The notes below the pieces were generated by a model that worked only from the letters and a program-made list of their open reading frames with translations, made no database searches and was not told the origin of the DNA. Below, one piece after another: positions 1 through 12,852 of a stretch of 64,000 nucleotides of DNA. Location of the stretch: positions 1,302,001-1,366,000 of the forward strand of contig NZ_JACHZG010000001.1 in the NCBI RefSeq assembly GCF_014193425.1. The letters run 5' to 3'. Source of the stretch: Microlunatus antarcticus (GTDB lineage Bacteria; Actinomycetota; Actinomycetes; Propionibacteriales; Propionibacteriaceae). Each line of letters opens with the position of its first letter. Position 1 is the first letter of the stretch. The position numbers and the translations under genes are program-made.

Positions 1-284
1 TGCCGGAGTCCGTGCTGGCCGGAGTGGTGGCGGAGCTGGGGGGAGGGGCGATCGACGTCGACGGCGGATGGCCGACCGTCGCCGAGGTGCTCCAGACCGG
101 AGGGGTGGTCGCGAGCCGGTCCGCCGGTCGGAGGGCGGCAGCCGAGGGGGGTGCGTACCTCAATAACCGGAGAGCCGGTGACGGCGACGCGACGGTCGGC
201 GCAGACGACCTGCTGCACGGTCGCTGGGTCATCGTCAGGCGGGGCAAGCGCACGGTGGGTGCCATTACCATCACCGGCAGCTGA
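1..284 (+). CDS. tyrS: Tyrosyl-tRNA synthetase, C-terminal fragment (5' end outside window)
   Basis: Only the last ~94 codons are present, in the frame beginning at base 3. They read as the C-terminal S4-type RNA-binding domain of bacterial TyrRS: a Ser-rich turn before GGAYLNNRR (family: GG.Y.N), then LLHGRWVIVRRGKRT, the usual closing strand. The enzyme charges tRNA-Tyr in the cytoplasm. The stop TGA is at 282-284. In M. tuberculosis tyrS (Rv1689) stands just before the Rv1691-Rv1700 gene set. Here the same set resumes at 9711, so the rRNA operon and the xylB locus lie between. The family call is firm, but catalytic motifs are outside the window. Confidence 0.88.
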   Translation, partial: PESVLAGVVAELGGGAIDVDGGWPTVAEVLQTGGVVASRSAGRRAAAEGGAYLNNRRAGDGDATVGADDLLHGRWVIVRRGKRTVGAITITGS

Positions 285-337
285 ACCGAAGGGCGGGCAA
301 GGCGGAGGCCGTGTGAGAACCGGCACGACACCTCAGG

Positions 338-366
338 TTGACCGGGGTGTCACACGGGCGTAATGT
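338..366 (+). promoter_or_regulatory. Probable rrn promoter P1
   Basis: TTGACC (338-343), a 17-nt spacer and TAATGT (361-366): a good -35/-10 pair for the housekeeping sigma factor, upstream of the 16S gene and after the tyrS stop. Confidence 0.6.
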
Positions 367-547
367 TCCATCTCGCCCCCCGGGGACGCGGACGAGCAAG
401 ACGGAGGCCTTCGGGCCACCGGATGACTCGGCCGGAACCGGGCGGGAACCACTGGGCCAAAGAAGGACCGGATCGGTGCGCGCTCTTGTCTGAGCCCACG
501 AAGATCCGGAACTGAGATGTCTCCGGTGGGGGTCGAAAAAGGCGGAT

Positions 548-576
548 TTGATCTGCTGGATGAGACCGGGTAATGT
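548..576 (+). promoter_or_regulatory. Probable rrn promoter P2
   Basis: TTGATC (548-553), a 17-nt spacer and TAATGT (571-576). The -10 hexamer and the spacing are the same as in the upstream site at 338-366, suggesting tandem rrn promoters. Confidence 0.55.
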
Positions 577-851
577 TTATCGAGTTGCCCCAAGTCAGGC
601 TGTAAGGGTCTGGTGCGGTGTGCGAGCGAAGTTTGAGAACTCAACAGCGTGCTTAAAAGTCAATGCCAAATAGCACTATCGAACCCGTGCTCGGCGAGGC
701 TGCCTCCTATTTGGGGGGTTGTTCTGGTCGGGTGTGGTTCCTTTGAGATTGAAATTGATTGACCCAGTTGGGTCTAATGTCAAGGTCAAGCTCGTTGTTT
801 TTGACGGTTCCACGGTCTGCGCCTTCTGGGTGTGGGTCGTCTTCCGATATT

Positions 852-5866
<5,015 letters not shown>

Positions 5867-5872
5867 ACAAAT

Positions 5873-5892
5873 ATGCTACGCGTCCACTGTGA
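5873..5892 (+). other. 23S processing stem, 3' arm
   Basis: ATGCTACGCGTCCACTGTG pairs with the arm at 2709-2730. It lies between the 23S and 5S genes. Confidence 0.75.
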
Positions 5893-5963
5893 GGTCTCTC
5901 GAGACACGGTCGAAAGACCAGTCGTCTCCGATCGAGACTGGTTTCGCACCACATCTCCATAGA

Positions 5964-6081
5964 GTTTCGGTGATCAAAGCGTCAGGGAAACACCCGGTCC
6001 CATTCCGAACCCGGAAGTTAAGCCTTACAGCGCCGATGGTACTGCACGGGAGACCGTGTGGGAGACTAGGACGTCGCCGGA
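5964..6081 (+). rRNA. rrf: 5S ribosomal RNA
   Basis: It begins GTTTCGGTGATCAAAGCG, contains the conserved CCCGGTCCCATTCCGAACCC segment and GAAGTTAAGCC, and closes with GGACGTCGCCGGAC. Length is about 118 nt, and it is the last gene of the operon. Ends are accurate to a few bases. Confidence 0.93.
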
Positions 6082-6091
6082 CAACACAACT

Positions 6092-6125
6092 CCTCAGGGT
6101 CAACCATTCGTGGTCGACCCTGAGG
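6092..6125 (+). terminator. rrn operon terminator
   Basis: CCTCAGGGTC-A-ACCA, a TTCG loop, then TGGT-C-GACCCTGAGG: a 15-position stem with one mismatch, followed by TGTTTCT, directly after 5S. A strong intrinsic-terminator candidate. Confidence 0.85.
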
Positions 6126-6254
6126 TGTTTCTACGTCCAGACGCATTCCGTAGACTCAATCGCATTCAAGGATCATTCAGTCGTCGACTATGGCGAACGG
6201 TAGGTTGCCGCGCGAAAAGAACGCCGATCGGCACCGCAAGCTACCGCTCGCGAA

Positions 6255-6274
6255 CCGCAGGTGTACACCTGCGG
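6255..6274. repeat. Perfect 20-bp palindrome downstream of the rrn operon
   Basis: CCGCAGGTGTACACCTGCGG is identical to its reverse complement. It lies in the gene-free stretch 6126-6322 between the rrn terminator and the next hairpin. Nothing else in that stretch looks like a gene. It could be a protein-binding site or a chance hairpin. Confidence 0.6.
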
Positions 6275-6322
6275 ACAGCGCTCGGGGCCTTCTTGGAGGT
6301 GCTGCAAGTGCGCAAGAAGAAG

Positions 6323-6366
6323 GGGCCCGGCCGGTTCGTCAGCTGTCTGACGAACCGACCGGGCCC
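6323..6366. terminator. Strong hairpin, probably bidirectional terminator after xylB
   Basis: GGGCCCGG-C-CGGTTCGTCAG, a short CTGT loop, then CTGACGAACCG-A-CCGGGCCC: a stem of about 20 bp with one mismatch. A TTTCTCGTTCTC tract follows on the plus strand. It lies 38 bases beyond the stop of the minus-strand xylulokinase gene, so it would end that transcript and block read-through from rrn. Confidence 0.8.
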
Positions 6367-6404
6367 TTTCTCGTTCTCCAGGTCTCCTGATCAGGAGGAA
6401 GCGT

Positions 6405-7817
6405 TCAGCCCTTCAACGCGGGAACATCGAAGTGCTGTCGCAGGACCTCGGTGTAGCGGCCCATGAGGTCGTCAGCCGCGGCGACGTCAGCGTCGGTGGG
6501 GTCGTACCGGCCGGCGACGGGCACCTTCCACGTCGGCAGCTCCCCGGACAAAGCCCAGGCCGCCTGGCGCGCAGCGCCGACGGCAACGCTCTCGAAGGCT
6601 TCGGTGACCACGACGGGTAGCCCGAAGACGCTCGTGGCGATACGGCGTACGGCCTCGGACTGCGAGGCTCCGCCGGTCAGGGTGATGGCGGAGATGGTGC
6701 CCGCTTGGTCACGCAAGACGTCGACCCCATAAGCCAGGCTCCAGAGCACGCCCTCGATCGCCGCCCTCGCGAGGTTGGCCGGCTTCATGCTCGACAGGGT
6801 CAGGCCGACGAGCTCGCCGTTCGCGTTCGGCAGAGACGGCGTGCGCTCTCCCTCCAGGAAGGGGAGGAACACCAGTCCGCCGCTGCCGGGGGGTGCGGTG
6901 AGCGCTAGCCGGGCCAGCTCGTCGAGCGTGACCCCGAGGACGTCGGCCGTCGCGACCAGGTTCCGCGCCCCGTTGAGGGTGCAGACCAGGGGCATGAACT
7001 CCCCGGTCGCGTCGGCGAAGCCGGCCACGGTGCCGGTCGGGTCGTGCGTCGGGGTCGTCGTCCGGGCGAAGGCGGTCCCGCTGGTGCCGAGCGACACCAC
7101 GGCCGAGCCGGCTTCCAGCCCGAGGCCGAGGCCGGCCGCCATGTTGTCGCCGGTGCCGGCCGCGATGGCGATGCCGTCGGGGGTGTGCCCCACGACCTCG
7201 GAGGGAGCGGCGACGCGGGGGAGGTCGATCATCCGGCCGAAGGCCCGGCGTACGAGGTCCTCGCGGTAGGTGTTCGTCGCCGCGTCGAAGTAGAGGGTGC
7301 CCGAGGCGTCACCGCGGTCGGTGGTCGGGGCGAAGGAGCGGCCGCCCAGCTCCCAGGTGAGGTAGTCGTGCGGGAGGACGACCGCGGCGACCTTGTCGGC
7401 CAGCTCGGGCTCGGACCGCGCCAGCCAGCGGAGCTTCGTGATGGTCATCGAGGCCACCGGTACCGTACCGACGGCGTCCGCCCAGGCCTGCGGACCGCCG
7501 AGCTCGTCGACGAGGTCGGTGGCGTCCGGCGCCGAACGGGTGTCGTTCCACAGCAGGGCGTCGCGGACCAGACCGCCGTCGGCGTCGAGCGTCACCATCC
7601 CGTGCTGCTGGCCCCCGACGGCGATGGCCTCGACGCCCTCGAGCAGCCCCGGCTGCCGAGCGGCGGTCTGGTAGGCGTCCCACCAGGCGGCGGCCGAGAC
7701 GGCCGTGCCCTCGGGGTGCGGCGCCCGGCTCGAGCGCACGACGGCCCCCGTCTCGGCGTCGCAGACCACGATCTTGACCGACTGGGTGGACGAGTCCACC
7801 CCTGCGACCAGCGTCAA
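6405..7817 (-). CDS. xylB: Xylulokinase (FGGY carbohydrate kinase)
   Basis: Phosphorylates D-xylulose with ATP to xylulose 5-phosphate, feeding the pentose phosphate pathway. The 470-residue protein has the two FGGY actin-like domains: TLVAGVDSSTQSVK at the N-terminus, GGQQHGMV near residue 80, LLWNDTR, a GTGDNMAAGLGLG phosphate loop near residue 225, and LTGGASQSEAVRRIA in the C-terminal half. I place the start at a TTG (7815-7817) with a GAGAGGA ribosome site just upstream. Translation can be read open much further upstream, but that part lies over the regulator gene and has no FGGY similarity. The start overlaps the stop of the upstream DeoR gene (TTGA), so the two are probably co-translated. 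Another FGGY sugar specificity cannot be excluded. Confidence 0.85.
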   Translation of the reverse strand: MTLVAGVDSSTQSVKIVVCDAETGAVVRSSRAPHPEGTAVSAAAWWDAYQTAARQPGLLEGVEAIAVGGQQHGMVTLDADGGLVRDALLWNDTRSAPDATDLVDELGGPQAWADAVGTVPVASMTITKLRWLARSEPELADKVAAVVLPHDYLTWELGGRSFAPTTDRGDASGTLYFDAATNTYREDLVRRAFGRMIDLPRVAAPSEVVGHTPDGIAIAAGTGDNMAAGLGLGLEAGSAVVSLGTSGTAFARTTTPTHDPTGTVAGFADATGEFMPLVCTLNGARNLVATADVLGVTLDELARLALTAPPGSGGLVFLPFLEGERTPSLPNANGELVGLTLSSMKPANLARAAIEGVLWSLAYGVDVLRDQAGTISAITLTGGASQSEAVRRIATSVFGLPVVVTEAFESVAVGAARQAAWALSGELPTWKVPVAGRYDPTDADVAAADDLMGRYTEVLRQHFDVPALKG

Positions 7818-8674
7818 CTTCTTCGTCCTCTCCCGGTGCCGACCATCGTGCGACGGTCGGTGCATGCGACATCTCGTTCGGTGAATTCCTGCACGGTCGC
7901 CGGGGACGGGTCCCCGGCGACCACGATCTGGTCGATCTCGTCGATCCCCGCGAACGTCACGAACGACGGCCGGCCGAGTGCCGCTCCCTCGACGAGCGCC
8001 AGGACGCGGGAGCCGGCGGCGACCTCGGCCTGCGACACGGCGGCCGCGGCGGGGGTGGGCTGGCTCAGCCCCCGTTCGACGCTGATGCCGACGGGGCAGA
8101 CGACGCTCACGTCCGTGTGCACCCGGTGCAGCTCCGTCAGCGCCCAGTCGCCCTCCTGGGCGCGCGTCCGCGGGCTGACCGTCCCCCCGATGTTGTAGAC
8201 GGAAAGGCTGGACACCCGGGACAGGACGAGTCCCACGTCGAGGGAGTTCGTCACCACCGTCAGGTCGTCGTCGGGAGGCGCGTTGACGATCACGTGGGCG
8301 AGCTCCAGCGTGAGCCGCCCGGTGCCCAGCAGCAGGGTGCCCGCGTGGGGGAGCTCCGTCCACAGCGCCTCGAGGAGCGCACGGTCCTCGGACACGACCG
8401 GACCGCTCCCCGGGGTGACCGCCAGACCCGCCGCAGGGGAGGCCAGGCTCTCGGGCTCGACCGCGACCGCCCCGCCGTGGACCCGGACGAGCTGGGACCT
8501 GGACTCCAGGACGCGCAGGTCGCGGCGCACCGTCTCCTGGGCGACACCGAGCCGCGTCGCCGCGTCGCCGACGTCGATCCGCCCCTCCGCGGTCAACCAG
8601 CCGACCAGGCGCTCGAACCGCTGCTCAGGGGTCGGCCCCGCGGTCGCTCCGGCGGCCGTGCGTCGAGCGGTCAT
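7814..8674 (-). CDS. DeoR/GlpR-type transcriptional regulator of the xylB operon
   Basis: A 286-residue protein. Residues ~17-75 form the DeoR winged helix (VGDAATRLGVAQETVRRDLRVLE, the family recognition helix), followed by a sugar-phosphate sensor domain of the isomerase-like fold (LLLGTGRLTLELA, LTVVTNSLDVGLVLS, then a variable C-terminus). It probably senses a sugar phosphate and controls its own operon with xylB, which it overlaps by 4 bp. The ATG at 8672-8674 follows GAGGAGG. The C-terminus lacks the classical DKSK-type phosphate loop; VEGAALGRPSF stands in its place, so ligand binding may differ from GlpR. Confidence 0.82.
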   Translation of the reverse strand: MTARRTAAGATAGPTPEQRFERLVGWLTAEGRIDVGDAATRLGVAQETVRRDLRVLESRSQLVRVHGGAVAVEPESLASPAAGLAVTPGSGPVVSEDRALLEALWTELPHAGTLLLGTGRLTLELAHVIVNAPPDDDLTVVTNSLDVGLVLSRVSSLSVYNIGGTVSPRTRAQEGDWALTELHRVHTDVSVVCPVGISVERGLSQPTPAAAAVSQAEVAAGSRVLALVEGAALGRPSFVTFAGIDEIDQIVVAGDPSPATVQEFTERDVACTDRRTMVGTGRGRRS

Positions 8675-8791
8675 GACGGGCGCCTCCTCGAGCCTCGTCG
8701 GATGCTTCGCCGCGAGGTCCTCGTGGGGCTCTCGCGCGTGGCGAGCGTACGCGGGGGTGCCCGAGACGCTCCGCGCGCATGCCCGGATCGT

Positions 8792-8817
8792 TTGCCTGCG
8801 CGCCCGACCTCAGGCAA
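8792..8817. promoter_or_regulatory. Candidate DeoR operator in divergent intergenic region
   Basis: Perfect inverted repeat TTGCCTG - 12 nt - CAGGCAA inside the 210-bp gap between two divergent DeoR-family genes (8675-8884). Position and symmetry suggest a binding site for one or both regulators. Confidence 0.55.
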
Positions 8818-8884
8818 CCGGTCGGCGGGCGCCGGGTGGGTGACCTGCGAAGATGGCGCACGCCGGCCGGAGGACGAAGAGGTG

Positions 8885-9664
8885 ATGATGCTGACCAGGT
8901 ACCCGCCGGAACGGCAGCGGGCGATCACCGACTTCCTGCTCGCGGAGGAGGACCGCCGCGCAACCGTGACCGAGATCAGCGAGCACCTCGAGGTGACGAC
9001 CGAGACGGTCCGCCGCGACCTCGACACCCTCGAGCGGCGCGGGCTGCTGCGCCGGATCCGTGGCGGGGCCCAGCTGCTGGACGCCGTGCCCTTCGAGGTC
9101 GCCCTCGCCGCACGCCACGCCGAGCAGCTGGAGGACAAGCGGCGCATCGCCGCCCGCCTGATCGACGAGCTGCCCCAGGACGGGGTGCTCGTGCTGGACT
9201 CCGGGTCCCTGACGCTCTTCACCGCGCAGGCGATCCCGCGACAGTCGGCCCTGACCGTGGTGACGAACAACCTGCCGGCGGCCCGACACCTCGCCGACTA
9301 CCCGAACGTCGGCGTCATCACGCTGCCGGGCATGGTCCGCGGCCTGACGAGCGCCGCCGTCGACGCATGGACGAGCCGACGGCTCCAGTCGCTCACCGTC
9401 GACATCGCCATCGTCGGGGTGAACGGCATGACCGCGGCCCAGGGGGTGACGACGACCAATCCCGAGGAGGCGTCGGCCAAGCGCGCGATGCTCCTCAGTG
9501 CCCGACGACGGGTGGTCCCGGTGATCTCGGGGAAGCTCGGGCGGAACTCGTTCTGCTCCTTCGCGGCGGTCTCGGAGCTCGACCTCATCGTCACGGACAC
9601 GGCGGCACCGGACCCGATCATCGCCGAGCTCGCCGCAGCCGGGCCCGAGGTGGTCGTGGTCTGA
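8885..9664 (+). CDS. DeoR/GlpR-type transcriptional regulator
   Basis: A 259-residue DeoR-family protein. Winged helix at residues ~5-60 (TVTEISEHLEVTTETVRRDLDTLERRGLLRRIRGGA, given in two pieces: the recognition helix is TTETVRRDLDTLERRG). The sensor domain contains VLDSGSLTLFTA, LTVVTNNLPAARHL and VGVNGM...GVTTTNPEEASAKRAM, with SGKLGRNSF replacing the usual DKSK loop. It is more canonical than the divergent minus-strand DeoR protein. Start at ATG 8885 (a second ATG follows at once) behind GGAGGACGAAGAGG. The regulated genes are not obvious: downstream lies a repeat-rich protein, and the divergent xylB operon is the best candidate target. Confidence 0.85.
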   Translation: MMLTRYPPERQRAITDFLLAEEDRRATVTEISEHLEVTTETVRRDLDTLERRGLLRRIRGGAQLLDAVPFEVALAARHAEQLEDKRRIAARLIDELPQDGVLVLDSGSLTLFTAQAIPRQSALTVVTNNLPAARHLADYPNVGVITLPGMVRGLTSAAVDAWTSRRLQSLTVDIAIVGVNGMTAAQGVTTTNPEEASAKRAMLLSARRRVVPVISGKLGRNSFCSFAAVSELDLIVTDTAAPDPIIAELAAAGPEVVVV

Positions 9665-9710
9665 CCGGACGCCAGTAGGTCCCGCGCCCGCCGTCGGGGA
9701 GGATGGGCGG

Positions 9711-11831
9711 GTGGAACAAGCGAGACGTCCGGACGACCAGGGTCGAGGCGACGGGCGAGGTGGCGACCGAGCCGGAGGACGCGGAGGCCGCTCGGGCGAC
9801 GACCCACGCCGCGGGGGTTCCGCAGGCCGCCCGCCGCGTGGGGATGGAGACCGGGGCGGCAGCAGCCGTCCGCCGTCCGGACCGCGCGGCGACCGCCCCG
9901 CCGACTCGCGTGGCTCGGGTCCGCGCAGCTATGACTCGCGCGGTGGAGATTCGCGCGGCGGGGACTCACGCGGGGCAGGTCCGCGCAGCTATGACTCGCG
10001 CGGTGGAGATTCGCGCGGCGGGGACTCACGCGGGGCAGGTCCGCGCAGCTACGACTCCCGTGGCGGTGACTCCCGGGGTTCGGGTCCACGGAGCTATGAC
10101 TCGCGCGGTGGGGACTCGCGGGGTGGCGACTCGCGCGGCTCGGGTCCGCGCAGCTATGACTCGCGCGGTGGAGATTCGCGTGGCGGGGACTCGCGCGGTT
10201 CGGGCCCGCGCAGCTATGACTCGCGTGGGGGCGATTCGCGCGGCGGGGACTCACGGGGGGCAGGTCCGCGCAGCTACGAGCCGCGCGGTGGCGACTCGCG
10301 TGGCGGGGACTCCCGCGGTTCAGGCCCGCGGAGCTATGACTCCCGCGGTGGCGACTCGCGTGGCGGGAACTCCCGCGGTTCAGGCCCGCAGAGCTATGAC
10401 TCGCGCGGTGGTGACTCGCGTGGTTCAGGACCGCGCAGCTACGACTCTCGCGGTGGTGACTCGCGTGGTTCGGGTCCGCGCAGCTACGACTCCCGTGGTG
10501 GCGACTCGCGCGGTGGGGACCCGCGTGGTTCTGGTCCGCGCAGCTACGACTCGCGTGGCGGTGATTCGCGCGGCGGTGACTCCCGTGGTTCTGGTCCGCG
10601 CAGCTACGACTCCCGCGGTGGTGACTCGCGCGGTGGCGACTCGCGCGGTTCGGGTCCGCGCAGCTACGACTCCCGCGGTGGCGACTCGCGCGGTTCGGGT
10701 CCGCGCAGCTATGACTCTCGCGGTGGCGACTCGCGCGGTTCGGGTCCGCGCAGCTATGACTCACGGGGTTCGGACTCGCGAGGGTCGGGCCAGCGCGGCG
10801 GCACCGACCGACGCGGCGACCGGCCGCCGCCTCGTCCGGGGCTCGCGGCTCGGCCGAACGAGCCGCAGGTGCCCGAGGGCGTCGACCTCTCCACGCTGCA
10901 CCGTGCGGTGCGGGCGGAGCTCCGCAGCCTGCCCAAGGAGCTCGAGCAGATCGTGGCCGGACACCTCGTGGCCGCGGGCAACCTGATCGACACCGACCCC
11001 GAGCTGGCGTACGCCCACGCCGAGGCGGCTCGCCGTCGTGCGGCCCGCCTTCCCGTGGTCCGCGAGGCCGCGGCGGAGACCGCGTACGCGTCGGGGGAGT
11101 GGGCGGCGGCGCTGTCGGAGTTCCGCGCCCTGCGCCGGATGACCGGCTCGTCGGACTACCTGCCCGTGATGGCCGACTGCGAGCGCGCGCTCGGCCGTCC
11201 TCAGAACGCGCTGACCCTGGCTCGCGAGGCGGCGGAGCTGGACCTCGAGCCCGCGCTGCGGACGGAGATGACCATCGTCGCCGCCGGCGCCCGGGCCGAC
11301 CTCGGGCAGAAGGCCGAGGCTGTACGGATGCTGCGTGAGGCCGTGACGGGTCCGGCGCCGAAGCGGACGGGCCCGGCGCTGACCCGGGGTGCGGCGGCGC
11401 AGGCGGTCGAGCTGGAGCACCAGGCTGCGGCGCGGCTGCGCTACGCGTACGCCGACGCCCTGCTGGAGACGGGTTCGGCCGAGGAGGCACGGCGGATGTT
11501 CGCCGAGGCGGCCAAGCGCGACCCCGACCAGCTGACCGACGCCCTGCAGCGGCTCGAGGAGCTCGACGGCGTGACCCTCGACGTGGGTGACCTCGACGAC
11601 TCCGACCTGGTCGACGACGAGCCCGAGGACGACGAGCCCGAGCCCGACGACGACAACGCGCGCGACGACGACGACGCGGACGAGGGCGACGACGACGAGG
11701 GCGACGACGAGCAGGTGGACGACGAGCCCGGCGACGAGCCCGGCGACGAGCTGGAGAGCGACGACGAGGCCCGGGCCGAGGACGACGACGCCCCGGGTCC
11801 GGCGGACGAGGCCGAGCCGGAGCGCGACTGA
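9711..11831 (+). CDS. TPR-like protein with a long Tyr/Arg-Gly repeat N-terminus and an acidic tail (Rv1691-like)
   Basis: 706 residues in three parts. Residues ~1-65 are Arg/Gly/Asp-rich. Residues ~65-365 are a near-perfect tandem repeat of DSRGGDSRGGDSRGSGPRSY (20 aa) mixed with a 15-aa version; GP(R/Q)SY occurs 16 times. Residues ~380-620 form a helical, TPR-like domain starting VPEGVDLSTLHRAVRAELRSLP and including LAYAHAEAARRRAARLPVVREAAAETAY. The last ~80 residues are almost all Asp/Glu. The TPR-like part and its place before the HAD phosphatase gene match the conserved actinobacterial Rv1691 family, of unknown function. The repeat is unusual for that family and resembles RGG-type RNA-binding, phase-separating domains (inference). 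Start GTG 9711 behind GGGGAGG. Confidence 0.8.
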   Translation: MEQARRPDDQGRGDGRGGDRAGGRGGRSGDDPRRGGSAGRPPRGDGDRGGSSRPPSGPRGDRPADSRGSGPRSYDSRGGDSRGGDSRGAGPRSYDSRGGDSRGGDSRGAGPRSYDSRGGDSRGSGPRSYDSRGGDSRGGDSRGSGPRSYDSRGGDSRGGDSRGSGPRSYDSRGGDSRGGDSRGAGPRSYEPRGGDSRGGDSRGSGPRSYDSRGGDSRGGNSRGSGPQSYDSRGGDSRGSGPRSYDSRGGDSRGSGPRSYDSRGGDSRGGDPRGSGPRSYDSRGGDSRGGDSRGSGPRSYDSRGGDSRGGDSRGSGPRSYDSRGGDSRGSGPRSYDSRGGDSRGSGPRSYDSRGSDSRGSGQRGGTDRRGDRPPPRPGLAARPNEPQVPEGVDLSTLHRAVRAELRSLPKELEQIVAGHLVAAGNLIDTDPELAYAHAEAARRRAARLPVVREAAAETAYASGEWAAALSEFRALRRMTGSSDYLPVMADCERALGRPQNALTLAREAAELDLEPALRTEMTIVAAGARADLGQKAEAVRMLREAVTGPAPKRTGPALTRGAAAQAVELEHQAAARLRYAYADALLETGSAEEARRMFAEAAKRDPDQLTDALQRLEELDGVTLDVGDLDDSDLVDDEPEDDEPEPDDDNARDDDDADEGDDDEGDDEQVDDEPGDEPGDELESDDEARAEDDDAPGPADEAEPERD
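9903..10790 (+). repeat. In-frame minisatellite, 60/45-bp units
   Basis: About 890 bp of tandem repeats inside the coding sequence, with units of 60 bp and 45 bp. Each contains variants of GGTCCGCGCAGCTAYGACTC. Synonymous third-base changes (cgt/cgc/cgg, tat/tac) are scattered between copies while the amino acids stay almost constant. No insertion-sequence ends were seen. Confidence 0.9.
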
Positions 11832-11832
11832 G

Positions 11833-12843
11833 GTGCAGGCGCTCATCGACGCCTACGACGGCGTGCTCTTCGACCTGGACGGGGTCATCTACCTCGGCCC
11901 GGTCGCCGTGCCCGGAGCTCCACCGGCGCTCGCGGCGCTGCGTGAGCGGCAGGTGCAGGTCGGCTTCGTCACGAACAACGCCGCCCGCACCCCGGCCGCG
12001 GTGGCCGAGCACCTGACCGAGCTCGGCATCCCCGCGGGCGCAGCGGACGTGGTCACCTCGGCCCAGGCCGGTGCCCAGGTGCTGGCCCGGGACCTGCCGC
12101 GCGGGGCGAAGGTGCTGGCCGTGGGGGGCGAGGGCGTACGCCAGGCCCTGGCCGAGGTGGGTCTGACCAGCGTCGCCACGGCCGACGACGAGCCCGTCGC
12201 CGTGCTGCAGGGCTACGGCGTCGAGCTCACCTGGCAGCACCTCATCGAGGCCTCGGTGGCCATCCACCGCGGAGCCCGGTGGGTCGCCACGAACGACGAC
12301 CCCACCCGGCCCACCGACCGTGGGCTGGTGCCGGGCAACGGGGCTGCCGTCGCGGCGGTCCGCCTCGCCGTGAGCGTCGACCCCGAGGTCGCCGGCAAGC
12401 CCTACCGCCCGCTGCTGGACGAGACCGTGGCCCGGCTCGGTGCCCATCGGCCGCTGTTCGTCGGCGACCGGCTCGACACCGACATCCGGGGCGCGGTCAA
12501 CGCCGGGCTCGACGGGCTGCTGGTGCTCACCGGTTCGCACGGACCGGCCGACCTGCTGACCGCGGCCCCCGGGTCCCGGCCCACCCACCTCGGCTACGAC
12601 GTCGGCGCACTGTTGGTGCCGGCGCTCGACGTCGAGATCTCCGGGGAGACCGCCCGGTGCGGCCCGGCGACGGCCCGGGTCGACGGCGGCAGCCTCGTGA
12701 TCGACGCCGACACCCCGGGGACCCTCGACGGCCGCGTGGCCGCGACGTGGGCCGCGGCGCACCTGGCCTGGCAGGCGCAGGACGCCGGCCGTCCGCTCGA
12801 CCTCGGCGCCGCGCTGCCGGCTCTCGTCGTCCCCGCGGCCTAG
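11833..12843 (+). CDS. HAD-IIA family hydrolase (NagD-like phosphatase, Rv1692-like)
   Basis: 336 residues. Residues ~12-20 give the HAD motif I FDLDGVIYLG (nucleophile and acid/base Asp). Motif II lies in FVTNNAARTPAAVAEHL, and motif III/IV in GKPYRPLLDETVARLG...LFVGDRLDTDIRGAVNAG, typical of the NagD/PGP group. Such enzymes dephosphorylate small phosphates; the M. tuberculosis relative Rv1692 is reported as a glycerol-3-phosphate phosphatase. The C-terminal ~80 residues are a lineage-specific extension. Start GTG 11833 lies one base after the preceding stop, and the gene order matches Rv1691-Rv1693. The substrate here is inferred. Confidence 0.83.
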   Translation: MQALIDAYDGVLFDLDGVIYLGPVAVPGAPPALAALRERQVQVGFVTNNAARTPAAVAEHLTELGIPAGAADVVTSAQAGAQVLARDLPRGAKVLAVGGEGVRQALAEVGLTSVATADDEPVAVLQGYGVELTWQHLIEASVAIHRGARWVATNDDPTRPTDRGLVPGNGAAVAAVRLAVSVDPEVAGKPYRPLLDETVARLGAHRPLFVGDRLDTDIRGAVNAGLDGLLVLTGSHGPADLLTAAPGSRPTHLGYDVGALLVPALDVEISGETARCGPATARVDGGSLVIDADTPGTLDGRVAATWAAAHLAWQAQDAGRPLDLGAALPALVVPAA

Positions 12844-12846
12844 ACT
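12841..12846 (+). promoter_or_regulatory. -10 box for a leaderless transcript (small coiled-coil gene)
   Basis: TAGACT, whose TAG is also the stop of the HAD gene, followed by 6 nt and GTG 12853. Transcription would start at or near the start codon. Confidence 0.55.
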
Positions 12847-12852
12847 CCCCGG

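Larger units (their letters stand above)
285..851 (+). promoter_or_regulatory. rRNA operon promoter and leader region
   Basis: This 567-base stretch has no gene. It holds two promoter-like sites (338-366 and 548-576) and, at about 634-656, the TTGAGAACTCAACAGCGTGC leader element that recurs in shorter form before the 23S gene (2702-2717). A leader segment GTTCCAC near 807-813 can pair with GTGGAAC at about 2456-2462 behind the 16S gene, part of a probable 16S processing stem. A 6-bp hairpin GACCCA-GT-TGGGTC lies at 761-774. Confidence 0.7.

Noticed and set aside
9903-10790. Possible CRISPR array
   Set aside because: Units are contiguous without unique spacers, in frame with a protein, and no cas gene is near.
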